NCBI GenBank assembly: GCA_015063625.1
Contig: SVTT01000001.1
Coordinates: 1-64,000 of the forward strand
Source of the DNA: Oscillospiraceae bacterium
GTDB taxonomy: Bacteria > Bacillota > Clostridia > Oscillospirales > CAG-272
Length of the DNA stretch: 64,000 nucleotides
Reading direction: 5' to 3'
How positions within the stretch are numbered: position 1 is the stretch's first letter; the number at the start of each line of letters is the position of its first letter. This document shows positions 20,301 through 28,737 of the stretch, one piece after another. The notes beneath the pieces were generated by a model, which was given only the letters and a program-made list of their open reading frames with translations, did not search any database and was not told the origin of the DNA. The translations under genes and the position numbers were made by a program.

Positions 20301-23300
20301 GTATCATCCCGAGGCAGGCTCCTCCTCGGCGGTCTACGTGGATTCCGCGATGCTCGAAACGGGCAGCGTGGTCAGTGCTTACAGCAGCGTTCACGGCAGC
20401 TTTGACAGCGGCGCTTCAGATTGGACAGGCGGCACGGTCGTGTCGGGTGAATCGCTTGACGGCACGCGCGCCCTGTGCGTGACGGGCAACGTCCTTCAGG
20501 CGCGGAGAGCCTCGATCACCGTGCACCTGGAGCACGGATTGAGAATAGAGTCGGACTCGGATACGGGCAGAACGCAAAAGCCTGCCACACTGGTGCTATC
20601 GGGATGGGCAAAGGCAAATGCGGTGCCAAACGGCGCACGCGCGGGTCATGAGGGAGGCTCCTTGTTTGGCTTGCGTGCCGTGGTGCATTATTATGACACC
20701 AACGCCACCACCACGCATGAGGCGACCTTCACAACGAGCGTGGAGGACTGGCAGTTCATCTCACTGGATATCTGCCCGATGTACGATACCGTAAAGCACG
20801 GCTTTTATGGCATCACCTCCATCGATATCTACTGCGTGTACGACTACAACGTGGGCAACGCCTATTTCGATAACATCTCGCTGATCCGCGATTCGGATTG
20901 CGTGGTGAACTATTTCTATAATGCCGACGGTAAGATCGTGGGCACCTCGACCTCGGATAGCAACAGCGAAAGCTATACCTATGCCGAGAACGGTGTGGAC
21001 GTCGAAAGGGTGACCGATGAGCTTGGCAACGAGTATGACTACGGCTATGACGGCCAGCACCGCGTGGAGACCTCGGTCAACGCAAGCGGCAATGTGGTGT
21101 ATGATCCGGACGTAGAGTACAGTGGGATCTATTCGATCGACTACACCAATTACACCGTTTACAGTGTTTATGACGACGAGGGCAACTACGGCAATCTGAT
21201 GAAGACCTATCAGATCGGAAAGTATAACAGAACCATGCTGGAAAGCAGCGTCACCTACAATTACAGTGATGCGGCATTTTCCGCCGTCGCCACCGAGACC
21301 GACGCGGCAGGCGGTGTGACCCGTTATTTCTATCGGAATAACGGACTGCTGCACGGCATGTGCGATCCGAACGGCAACGGGCTTGTGTATAGCTATAACG
21401 CCTTCGGTCAGCTCACGCGCGCCGTAGCCGCGACCTATGACGCTGCCACCAATACCTTGGTCGTACCCGAGCAGGGGGAGGAGCAGCATGACGTTACGTA
21501 TAGCTATGACGGCAAGGGTCAGCTGACGGGCATTGACAGTGATGGGGCACTCTATACCTTCCTTTATGACGTATTCGGCAATGCCACCGAGGTCAGGCTG
21601 GGCAGTGACGTGCTTGCCACCTACGAGTATGCTGCCAATAACGGCAAGCTCAAAAGGATGAGCTATGGCAACGGTACGTACGTGCTGTATGAGTATGATG
21701 CCGTTGACAGGGTAGTGGGTATCTGTTATAATGGAAGAGAAACAGCCGTTTACAGCTATTTCTATAATGCCAACGGTCAGGTTGCCGAGCATACCGATCT
21801 TGCTACGGGTATTTGTTATGAATACAATTACGATGCAAGTGGCAGAATGCTGCAAGAAACGGCAAAAAAGAGCAACGCATCCGATCTGCTTTATTTCAGA
21901 GAGCTGGAATATGATATTTACGGCAGAATCGTATCGCACTACGTGTATTTCCTTGATACCCCTGCCGCCCCGCTGTCGCTCACTGAGTATGCTTATAACG
22001 CACAGGGAAACATTGGGGAGGTCAATCTTGCCAATATTTCAAAGCTGCTCACCTACTCCTATGACGAGCATGGGCGCGTTTCAAGTAAATATTTGACAAA
22101 TTGGACGGATCATGAAAATCGCACCGTGTATTTGGGGCAGAGCTTCACCTATGAGCGTGGCAGAACCGTGCAGTCACCGGTTGATAACGGAAATGCGTAT
22201 ACCAATACGGGGCATTTAAAGATGCATACGATCGAGGATGCGGACGGACCAATCTTTATTTCCCAAGACTATGATGCGGCGGGGAATATTACCGAGATTC
22301 GTACGGCAACGCTTGGTGTGTTGCATGCAAAAGCTCATTTCCACTATGACAAATTGGGTCAGCTGGTGCGCGAGGATCAATGGTTTGCAGACACCTCCAC
22401 CGCCTCCTTCACCATGGTCTATACCTATGACAAGGCAGGCAATATGACCTCAAAGAAGCAGTATGCCTATACTGCTTCGGATACCGCCGTCAGCGGTGCA
22501 CCTGTATCGACCACCACGTTCACCTACGTGGGGAATATGCTGACCGCGATCAACGGCTCGCCGCTTCGGTATGATGCGATCGGCAATTTGTGCGAATGTA
22601 ACGGAGTCACCTATAAGTGGAATGGCAGACGGTTTACGGAATACGATGCTTTGGGACTCTCTGTCTATTACACGTATAACGCCGACGGTGTACGGACTGT
22701 GAAAACGGTGAATAACGTGCGGCATGAGTACGTGTTAGACGGAATCAAGGTCATGCGCGAGGCGATCTATGATCCCTCGAGGTATCTTGCCACCGATCTG
22801 CGCTTCAGCTATGATGCCGAGGGCAACCCCGTGGGTATGCGGTGCTTCCAAATGAATGCGGCAGGCACGGTGATCTCGGACAATGCCTATTTCTATGCCA
22901 CCAATGCCCAGGGCGACGTCATTGCTATTTACAGTAACACAGGCACCAAGCTTTATACTTATACCTACGATGCCTGGGGCAACCTCATCGAGGGGAGAGA
23001 AGTCGCCGCAGGCGGCGCTGCCGTCGGCGCACTCAATCCCCTCCGTTACCGCGGTTACTACTACGATGCCGAAACAGGACTTTACTATCTCAATTCCCGT
23101 TACTATAACCCCCAGTGGGGTAGATTCCTCAATGCGGATGATGCTACCGTCATCACTGCAACCCCCGGTGCACTTACCGATAAGAATCTGTATATCTACT
23201 GCGACAATAACCCCGTCATGCGTGCAGATGACGGAGGGCATTTCTGGGATACTGTATTTGACGTTGTTTCGCTTTGCTTTAGTGTGGTAGACGTCATCCA

Positions 23301-23751
23301 AAATCCAGATGATCCGTGGGCATGGGTAGGGCTTGCTGCCGATGTTGCATCACTGGTTATTCCGTGCGTATCTGGCGGTAGTTCGGTTGTTAAAGCTGCG
23401 ACGAAGGCGGATGATGCGGTAGATGCGGTTAAGGCGATTGATAGGGTTGACGATGCAGTAGATACTGTAAAAACGGGATGGCATGTTGGAGACGATATTA
23501 CAAATTTGACTAAAGCGGGTAATAATCCCAGTTGGTCAACAGTACGCCAGCGCTACTGGAAGAATGAGGCTCTTAATCACCCTGAGCGCTATTCTAGCGA
23601 TTTGGATCGACTTAAAAAGGGGTTGGCACCTATTGGAAAAGATGGATTTTCAATGGAACTTCACCATCCCATGGGAAGGACCGGAAAGAATTTTTTTAAC
23701 TTTGAACCATTAACGCAAACAGCGCACAGGTTGGTTCATTGGGGAGGTTGA
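17332..23751 (+). CDS. Secreted RHS/YD-repeat polymorphic toxin, DNRLRE-like region, HNH/EndoVII-like C-terminal nuclease tip
   Basis: AAAGGAG RBS and ATG at 17332; signal peptide WFKLLSVVMTVAILAVSLPLTVFG; dozens of YDxxGr-type repeats; RHS core YDAETGLYYLNSRYYNPQWGRFLNAD; tip YWKNEALNHPERY...MELHHPMGRTGKNFFNFEPLTQTAHRLVHW. Confidence 0.92.
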   Translation: MEQTRRSMWFKLLSVVMTVAILAVSLPLTVFGMESLDAAEAEAPTGEAPEVWEVVELRGENVKHFRLSDGSYVAARYSGAVHELDGEGKWQDIDNTLTETLTGYKTENARVKFAKNSNASKLFSLKDGEYGVSFGLADAARSRGVVKNGSNESGLTGYEALSTLSHLVSSVRYADVYESTDLEYVVRGRSVKENIILKSGGSASYSYTFEMKVKGLTPTLGEDGSVTLADSDTGKGVYRIPAPYMYDAAGKRSEAVSYTLTGSGNKYKLTVTADAAWINAADRAFPVTIDPTVSRLDFSLDFVHIESSRGNCFSEDAELKIGYSGDTMILGKITDMSFLPDESVIVSAKLQLSGRFYYACESMTVQVGNIIPTEYSNSTGDLWNFRSVKHSDYRYSFDIDRENVIDYAYLAYGDHGVASMTLDITELVMGWAEGSIDNQGFAVYPVAQSGEEPAYLGIQKTEESPMLEITYRDAKGIEEYYDYFTASAGSAGTGYVNAYTGQLQFLHDLLSTTDSLLPYTLGLAYNGHLSGRFYTSENAETALISAFAGKGMKLYCDETVTVKLIKDSSLFIWSDADGTEHHFPYLGYFSPSDEQSLTVEDEDDLHLTLKVEKPEDGALFFEISDEVGNKKHFDTNGYLVYIEDAVGNRRVFTRDANHRVTAISLVPKGHSEISQLTLTYSGGLLSGVTNIVAGISAALSYNTDGYLTAITYTYPPDGSATVTFAYDGAGRLTLAKDEKGCRALGYSYDDSGRVIEVTEYAFADASSEMTAGQRAGISYATRQTVYRTAGKDDVFGNGDDVYAVYGFNMSGKLVSAYTTDGATVYGAGNYEYDGESNRISSVMSTGGMTVNHLANPGFDSVVGVMPLLWETSGTVYSRFSVTDFSENRVAALSASGNGSSTAAIKQKFHLAEGTYTFSARLDMHAMYTAQGGVRLVIYREDGSAISEGYVRNRMVNQGGQETYSWETVHVTFAVTGTACEAQGWYAAIELYHPEAGSSSAVYVDSAMLETGSVVSAYSSVHGSFDSGASDWTGGTVVSGESLDGTRALCVTGNVLQARRASITVHLEHGLRIESDSDTGRTQKPATLVLSGWAKANAVPNGARAGHEGGSLFGLRAVVHYYDTNATTTHEATFTTSVEDWQFISLDICPMYDTVKHGFYGITSIDIYCVYDYNVGNAYFDNISLIRDSDCVVNYFYNADGKIVGTSTSDSNSESYTYAENGVDVERVTDELGNEYDYGYDGQHRVETSVNASGNVVYDPDVEYSGIYSIDYTNYTVYSVYDDEGNYGNLMKTYQIGKYNRTMLESSVTYNYSDAAFSAVATETDAAGGVTRYFYRNNGLLHGMCDPNGNGLVYSYNAFGQLTRAVAATYDAATNTLVVPEQGEEQHDVTYSYDGKGQLTGIDSDGALYTFLYDVFGNATEVRLGSDVLATYEYAANNGKLKRMSYGNGTYVLYEYDAVDRVVGICYNGRETAVYSYFYNANGQVAEHTDLATGICYEYNYDASGRMLQETAKKSNASDLLYFRELEYDIYGRIVSHYVYFLDTPAAPLSLTEYAYNAQGNIGEVNLANISKLLTYSYDEHGRVSSKYLTNWTDHENRTVYLGQSFTYERGRTVQSPVDNGNAYTNTGHLKMHTIEDADGPIFISQDYDAAGNITEIRTATLGVLHAKAHFHYDKLGQLVREDQWFADTSTASFTMVYTYDKAGNMTSKKQYAYTASDTAVSGAPVSTTTFTYVGNMLTAINGSPLRYDAIGNLCECNGVTYKWNGRRFTEYDALGLSVYYTYNADGVRTVKTVNNVRHEYVLDGIKVMREAIYDPSRYLATDLRFSYDAEGNPVGMRCFQMNAAGTVISDNAYFYATNAQGDVIAIYSNTGTKLYTYTYDAWGNLIEGREVAAGGAAVGALNPLRYRGYYYDAETGLYYLNSRYYNPQWGRFLNADDATVITATPGALTDKNLYIYCDNNPVMRADDGGHFWDTVFDVVSLCFSVVDVIQNPDDPWAWVGLAADVASLVIPCVSGGSSVVKAATKADDAVDAVKAIDRVDDAVDTVKTGWHVGDDITNLTKAGNNPSWSTVRQRYWKNEALNHPERYSSDLDRLKKGLAPIGKDGFSMELHHPMGRTGKNFFNFEPLTQTAHRLVHWGG

Positions 23752-23754
23752 TAT

Positions 23755-24354
23755 ATGGATTTCAAAGAAGAGATAAGATGTCGAGATGAAATAATGTCTC
23801 GGATACGCAATGGCGAAAAAGTCGCTCCTGAAGATCGACTATGGCTCGTAACACATCCGTTGTATAATTGGTTTTTGGGATATCCTTACTTGAACTCAGA
23901 TATCATTTATTTACATTCGAAAGTGAGTTATTGCATTCGTGTTAAGGTGGAAACTCTCATATATCCGAGGCTAATTCTTCCGGTTATTACGGTTCCGGGA
24001 GGCAAGGGCGCGATTGTTACAAGCTATCCCTTGATTAACTATAGAGGAAATGTGACAATAGGGAAACCCGTTAAGATGTTAGCGGTTCCAGTTTATTTGA
24101 ATCAAGATGAAACAGAATTCACTTATCGGTCGAGTCTAGGCTTACTTGGGGTAAGCTTTTTGTGTGACTATTTTGATGATAAACAACGCTTAACAATTCG
24201 TAAGGATTCCGACGTGGGGGATCCTGATTTTGCAATGCAAAAAGAGGTTTTGTCGGATAGCAAAGTGCTGTATAGGTGTAAGACTCCCGGTAGTGAAAAT
24301 TTTGGTAGCTATGCTTTTTCAATCGAATGGAAGCCCTTGGAAAAGAAGAAATAA
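23755..24354 (+). CDS. Candidate immunity protein for the full-length RHS nuclease tip
   Basis: Starts 4 nt after the toxin stop; small, soluble, AT-richer than the core genes; position only. Confidence 0.6.
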   Translation: MDFKEEIRCRDEIMSRIRNGEKVAPEDRLWLVTHPLYNWFLGYPYLNSDIIYLHSKVSYCIRVKVETLIYPRLILPVITVPGGKGAIVTSYPLINYRGNVTIGKPVKMLAVPVYLNQDETEFTYRSSLGLLGVSFLCDYFDDKQRLTIRKDSDVGDPDFAMQKEVLSDSKVLYRCKTPGSENFGSYAFSIEWKPLEKKK

Positions 24355-24402
24355 TTGCTCTTTGAGGATTTCTGTAACACTCGTTTCTACAGGTGACCTG
24401 AT

Positions 24403-25436
24403 CGCGCTTCAGCTATGATGCCGAGGGCAACCCCGTGGGTATGCGGTGCTTCCAAATGAATGCGGCAGGCACGGTGATCTCGGACAATGCCTATTTCTAT
24501 GCCACCAACGCCCAGGGCGACGTCATTGCTATTTACAGTAACACAGGCACCAAGCTTTATACTTATACCTACGATGCCTGGGGCAACCTCATTGAGGGTA
24601 GAGAAGTCGCCGCAGGCGGCGCTGCCGTCGGCGCACTCAATCCCCTCCGTTACCGCGGTTACTACTACGATGCCGAAACAGGGCTTTACTACCTCAATTC
24701 CCGTTACTATAATCCCCAGTGGGGCAGATTCCTCAATGCGGATGGGTATGTTTCTACAGGGCAAGGTGTATTGGGGAATAATATGTTTGCCTACTGTGGT
24801 AACAATCCTGTTAACCGAAAAGACCCTGCAGGTCAGTTTTGGATTACTGCTCTAATAGTTACAGCCGTTGTTGCGGTTTGTACCGTAACTCTTTCGGGTT
24901 GTTCAGCGAAACCTGATCCCGCACCACTACCATATAAAACCGCAGATGAAGCGGCTATGGCTTTTGCAAATTCTACGTATAGTTCAAGCAGTTATATTCG
25001 TCATGAATATGGAACTGTGATATATTCAAGAACTACTAATGGGACTACAACTTATGATTTCGCAACGCCTGTTGCAGGTAGTCCTCATAGCGTGGCGTAT
25101 GGGAATGTTAAAATTCCATCGGGAACAACAAAAGTAGCAACTGCTCATACACATCCAAATAGCAATAGTTTCTCAGGACTAACACCGGGAGCTACAAGCG
25201 GAGACATTCCTAATGCTGTTAGACGAGGACTTGACAGCTATGTTATTGGTCCCAACTTAAATTTGCAAAAATATAGTATATCCTCTGGCACTGTTTCTGT
25301 TGTCGGTGTTGCTTCTCCTGTCTCTCTAACAAGTCAGCAAAAAACCGCACTTATTTCACAATTTCAAATATCTTGGGATAACCATTTAGGGACATGTGCA
25401 TTTGGCTGTGAGCATATGTCTTGGCCAGCGCCTTGA
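24403..25436 (+). CDS. Orphan RHS core + toxin tip 1 (DUF4329/JAB-like)
   Basis: Core near-identical to 22802-23140; tip TADEAAMAFA...EYGTVIYS...HSV...VATAHTHPNSN; no signal peptide. ORF-track start 24435 (GTG). Confidence 0.8.
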
Positions 25437-25449
25437 AGGAGGGAAAACA

Positions 25450-25875
25450 ATGAGAAAAATATTCCCCTTGATACTTTTATTATTTTTGCTTTTGGGATGT
25501 AGCAATCCAAGGGAGGATGATATTGTGGAGGATATTGATATTACCGAAATAGAGTGGTGCGGTATAGAGTGGAATCAAATTCAGTTTCCTATTGATTTGA
25601 GTGAAGATGTTTTGAAAGGAATAATACCAATAGACACAAACCAAATTGCGGTAGATATTGGGAAAAACATAATAGCAGAACTTCATAGGGAGGGGAAACT
25701 ATCCGAATATACTTTGATTTCTATTACTCATTCGACAGAAGATAATGTGTGGTGCTTCGAATATTCAATAGATCAACGAAGCGTGGATGTTGATAACTTA
25801 ATTGATTGTGGATGCTTGTATGTTGCAATTGATGGAAACAAGGGGGCATTAATTAAAGCCTGGCTTGAAGAGTAA
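25450..25875 (+). CDS. Candidate immunity lipoprotein for orphan 1
   Basis: MRKIFPLILLLFLLLGCSN lipobox; GGAGG upstream of ATG 25450; directly downstream of tip 1. Confidence 0.7.
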   Translation: MRKIFPLILLLFLLLGCSNPREDDIVEDIDITEIEWCGIEWNQIQFPIDLSEDVLKGIIPIDTNQIAVDIGKNIIAELHREGKLSEYTLISITHSTEDNVWCFEYSIDQRSVDVDNLIDCGCLYVAIDGNKGALIKAWLEE

Positions 25876-25887
25876 AAGAGTCATACT

Positions 25888-26004
25888 AGCAAGCATCGCC
25901 TTTTGGGGACAAAAGGCAGCTTGTTGGGATAGTCCCAAGCCCTTAAAGGTTTCAGGAATATTCCTGACAAGTCTGTGTTTGGGTGACCAAACGCGATGCT
26001 TGCT
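25888..26004 (+). other. 117-nt structured inter-cassette element, copy 1
   Basis: Outer stem AGCAAGCATCGC/GCGATGCTTGCT (12 bp) enclosing four hairpins: CTTTTG/CAAAAG, TTGGGA/TCCCAA, TCAGG/CCTGA, GTTTGG/CCAAAC. Confidence 0.75.
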
Positions 26005-26021
26005 GATAGAGGTCAAACCCC

Positions 26022-26981
26022 GTGGGTATGCGGTGCTTCCAAATGAATGCGGCAGGCACGGTGATCTCGGACAATGCCTATTTCTATGCCACCAATGCCC
26101 AGGGCGACGTCATTGCTATTTACAGTAACACAGGCACCAAGCTTTATACTTATACCTACGATGCCTGGGGGAACCTCATCGAGGGCAGAGAAGTCGCCGC
26201 AGGCGGCGCTGCCATTGGCGCACTCAACCCTCTCCGCTACCGCGGTTATTACTTCGATGCCGAAACAGGGCTTTACTACCTCAATTCCCGTTACTATAAC
26301 CCCCAGTGGGGCAGATTCCTCAATGCGGATGATGCTACCGTCATCACTGCAACCCCCGGTGCACTTACCGATAAGAATCTGTATATCTACTGCGACAATA
26401 ACCCCGTCATGCGTGCAGATGAAGATGGGGAGTTTTGGAATGTCATTGTTGGTGCAGTTGTTGGTGCTGTTGCGGGTGGTTTAATTGCAGCTTTGAATGG
26501 TGAAGACACAGCTGGCATTGTTATAGGAGCCTTGTCTGGAGCTGCTTCTGGTGCTGTTGCAGCTACCGGATTGGGATGGGTGGCACAAGCAGGAATTAGC
26601 GCAGCGATAAGTGCAACTGCTGATATGGCGAATCAAACAATTGATATTGTCCAGTCTGGTGGCACTATTTCAGATTACGATGTATTTCAAACTGTGACAG
26701 AGGCAGGATTGGGATTTGCAACTTCTGCTGCGGGTTCGGCACTAGGTAAGTTCGCAGGGAAAAAGGTGACAAAAACCGCGGTAAAGGCTGACCAACTATA
26801 TGATCGGTATTTAGGGAAGACTTTTACAGCAGGTTTGCGGAAAGAGGCCGGAAAATCCTCAACGGCGTTGCTGCGACAGGCAAATAATTTTTTGACGCAA
26901 TCCAACTTTTTCCAAAATGTTTCCAATGGAGTATCTTCTGTTATAGGCTCAGGTATTTCCTTTTGGAATATAGCGAGGTAG
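26022..26981 (+). CDS. Orphan RHS core + toxin tip 2 (Gly/Ala-rich hydrophobic pretoxin, unassigned tip)
   Basis: Core shared with the full-length gene through FLNADDATVITATPGALTDKNLYIYCDNNPVMRAD, then unique sequence. Confidence 0.75.
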   Translation: MGMRCFQMNAAGTVISDNAYFYATNAQGDVIAIYSNTGTKLYTYTYDAWGNLIEGREVAAGGAAIGALNPLRYRGYYFDAETGLYYLNSRYYNPQWGRFLNADDATVITATPGALTDKNLYIYCDNNPVMRADEDGEFWNVIVGAVVGAVAGGLIAALNGEDTAGIVIGALSGAASGAVAATGLGWVAQAGISAAISATADMANQTIDIVQSGGTISDYDVFQTVTEAGLGFATSAAGSALGKFAGKKVTKTAVKADQLYDRYLGKTFTAGLRKEAGKSSTALLRQANNFLTQSNFFQNVSNGVSSVIGSGISFWNIAR

Positions 26982-26986
26982 TATGC

Positions 26987-27496
26987 ATGAAGAAGCAAAG
27001 AAAAATGTCTGCTTGCCTAAAAAAATTTCAAAGGGATCCGCAAAAGCAATATATAAAAAGATTTCGCGTGTATCCGAGTTTTATGTATGCGCATCTTGAC
27101 TGGTGGTTGAAAACGATGAGCTTGTCTGGGTGGCACATTGTGCACTGTGGATTATTTATCTTTTACTTTGAAAAGGGAGCACCTTCCGAAAAAGAGTATT
27201 TCACCTACAGTGATCCTGTAAATGAAGGATATTATTCGATCCAACTGCGCCACCCGTTTTTGGAGAAGAACTATGGTGTAAAAAAGAAGAAGTCCAAAAT
27301 TAACGCCAACGAAGCCAAAGCCCATCAAATTGTTGAAATTGATCTGCAAAAAATTGATGTCCAGAAAGATGTGGGCTATAAGGAAATGGTGAGCGACAGA
27401 AATCGCCTTTATTTGCGATTTTTCATAAGAAATATCAGCATGATATTAATTGGTCTAGCCATCGCCTTTGGTTTTGGAAAATTAATTACTAATTAA
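26987..27496 (+). CDS. Candidate immunity protein for orphan 2 (DUF2812-like, C-terminal TM)
   Basis: ATG at 26987 just after tip 2 stop; DWWLKTMSLSGWHIVHCG motif and C-terminal ISMILIGLAIAFGFG helix. Confidence 0.55.
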   Translation: MKKQRKMSACLKKFQRDPQKQYIKRFRVYPSFMYAHLDWWLKTMSLSGWHIVHCGLFIFYFEKGAPSEKEYFTYSDPVNEGYYSIQLRHPFLEKNYGVKKKKSKINANEAKAHQIVEIDLQKIDVQKDVGYKEMVSDRNRLYLRFFIRNISMILIGLAIAFGFGKLITN

Positions 27497-27623
27497 GAAG
27501 AAAAGGGACAAAGGATAAGTTAAAAGTTCTTTTGTCCCCTCGGCACAATTATGCCTAAGCAGGTAATCTTCCGATCTCAGCAAATGGTACGACGACACAT
27601 GTTTCTTTGCCCGACGCCGAAGG

Positions 27624-27696
27624 TGTCATTCTGAGCGAGCGAAGCGACTCGAACTGATTTGCCCGAGATCCGTTCGACTTCGCTCAGGATGATGTC
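27624..27696. repeat. Imperfect inverted repeat (TGTCATTCTGAGCGA-type)
   Basis: TGTCATTCTGAGCGAGCGAAGCGACTCGAAC ... GTTCGACTTCGCTCAGGATGATGTC. Confidence 0.75.
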
Positions 27697-27699
27697 GTA

Positions 27700-28713
27700 C
27701 AAATCAGCGCTGATGGTACGGTCGTGTCCGACCAGTCCTATTTCTATGCCACCAATGTCCAGGGCGACGTCATTGCTATTTACAGTAACACAGGCACCAA
27801 GCTTTATACTTATACCTACGATGCCTGGGGGAACCTCATCGAGGGCAGAGAGGTCGCCGCAGGCGGCGCTGCCGTCGGCGCACTCAATCCTCTCCGCTAC
27901 CGCGGCTACTACTACGATGCCGAAACTCAGCTTTATTGGGTATCCTCACGTTACTATTCGCCTGAATTATGTAGATTCATTCAACCAGCAGATGTATCAA
28001 GTTTAAATCCATCAAGTATTAATGGACTTAACTTATATAGTTACGCTAATAACGATCCTATTAATATTCAATATAATACAGCACTAGCTAGTGCTGGAAT
28101 TATTGGAGGAGGAATGATAAGTTCTATTGGTTCATCCGTTGGCGGAGGAGCAGTGTCTGGTAGTGGAGGTGGAGGCTTATCCTCTCCATCAAGAAATTTA
28201 CCTCCTGTACCCGGATGGTTAGGAACATTATCAACAGGACTAGACCATGGATTTACAATGATTAATCCTATTAGAAGTGCAATTGCTTGTTTGCAATTTA
28301 CAGATCTATGGGATTTAATGAGATTAGATGGTGTAACAGAATTACCAGGAATTTTATCTAAAGTTGCAACTGGAATTGGTTGGGGACTTTCTATTGCCGG
28401 TGGTGTAGTTGCAGGATATGAGAAATATGCATCAAGTGCAAATATAAGTAGTTCTATTGCTGGTGGATTAATTAATGCTGGCATTAGTATTGGTGGTATG
28501 TACGCTTCAACAGCTATTGCTACGGCTGCTATGGGAGCTTTAGCTGCCTCTTCATTAGCTATACCAGGTGGCGCAATTATTGCAGGAGGAGCAATTATAG
28601 CTGTCGCTACAGGTATTTCAATCAACCACTTGTTTACAAAATTAGAAATTGGCGGAAATACGATAGAAGGGCATTTAAATGATTTTGTGGATCGGTTAAT
28701 TTTTTGGGATTAG
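27700..28713 (+). CDS. Orphan RHS core + toxin tip 3 (AT-rich, Gly-rich hydrophobic tip)
   Basis: Core SDQSYFYATNVQGDVIAIY...LRYRGYYYDAET then LYWVSSRYYSPELCRFIQPADVSSLNPSSINGLNLYSYANNDPI; ORF-track start 27724. Confidence 0.75.
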   Translation, partial: QISADGTVVSDQSYFYATNVQGDVIAIYSNTGTKLYTYTYDAWGNLIEGREVAAGGAAVGALNPLRYRGYYYDAETQLYWVSSRYYSPELCRFIQPADVSSLNPSSINGLNLYSYANNDPINIQYNTALASAGIIGGGMISSIGSSVGGGAVSGSGGGGLSSPSRNLPPVPGWLGTLSTGLDHGFTMINPIRSAIACLQFTDLWDLMRLDGVTELPGILSKVATGIGWGLSIAGGVVAGYEKYASSANISSSIAGGLINAGISIGGMYASTAIATAAMGALAASSLAIPGGAIIAGGAIIAVATGISINHLFTKLEIGGNTIEGHLNDFVDRLIFWD

Positions 28714-28737
28714 TATAAAATGAAAGGAGATATAAAA

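Noticed and set aside
18136-23301. Large antisense ORFs across the RHS gene (e.g. 20761-21939 minus, 18586-19341 minus, 22735-23301 minus)
   Set aside because: They mirror the codon bias and repeat structure of the sense YD-repeat protein, lack RBSs and give low-complexity peptides; no independent gene evidence.
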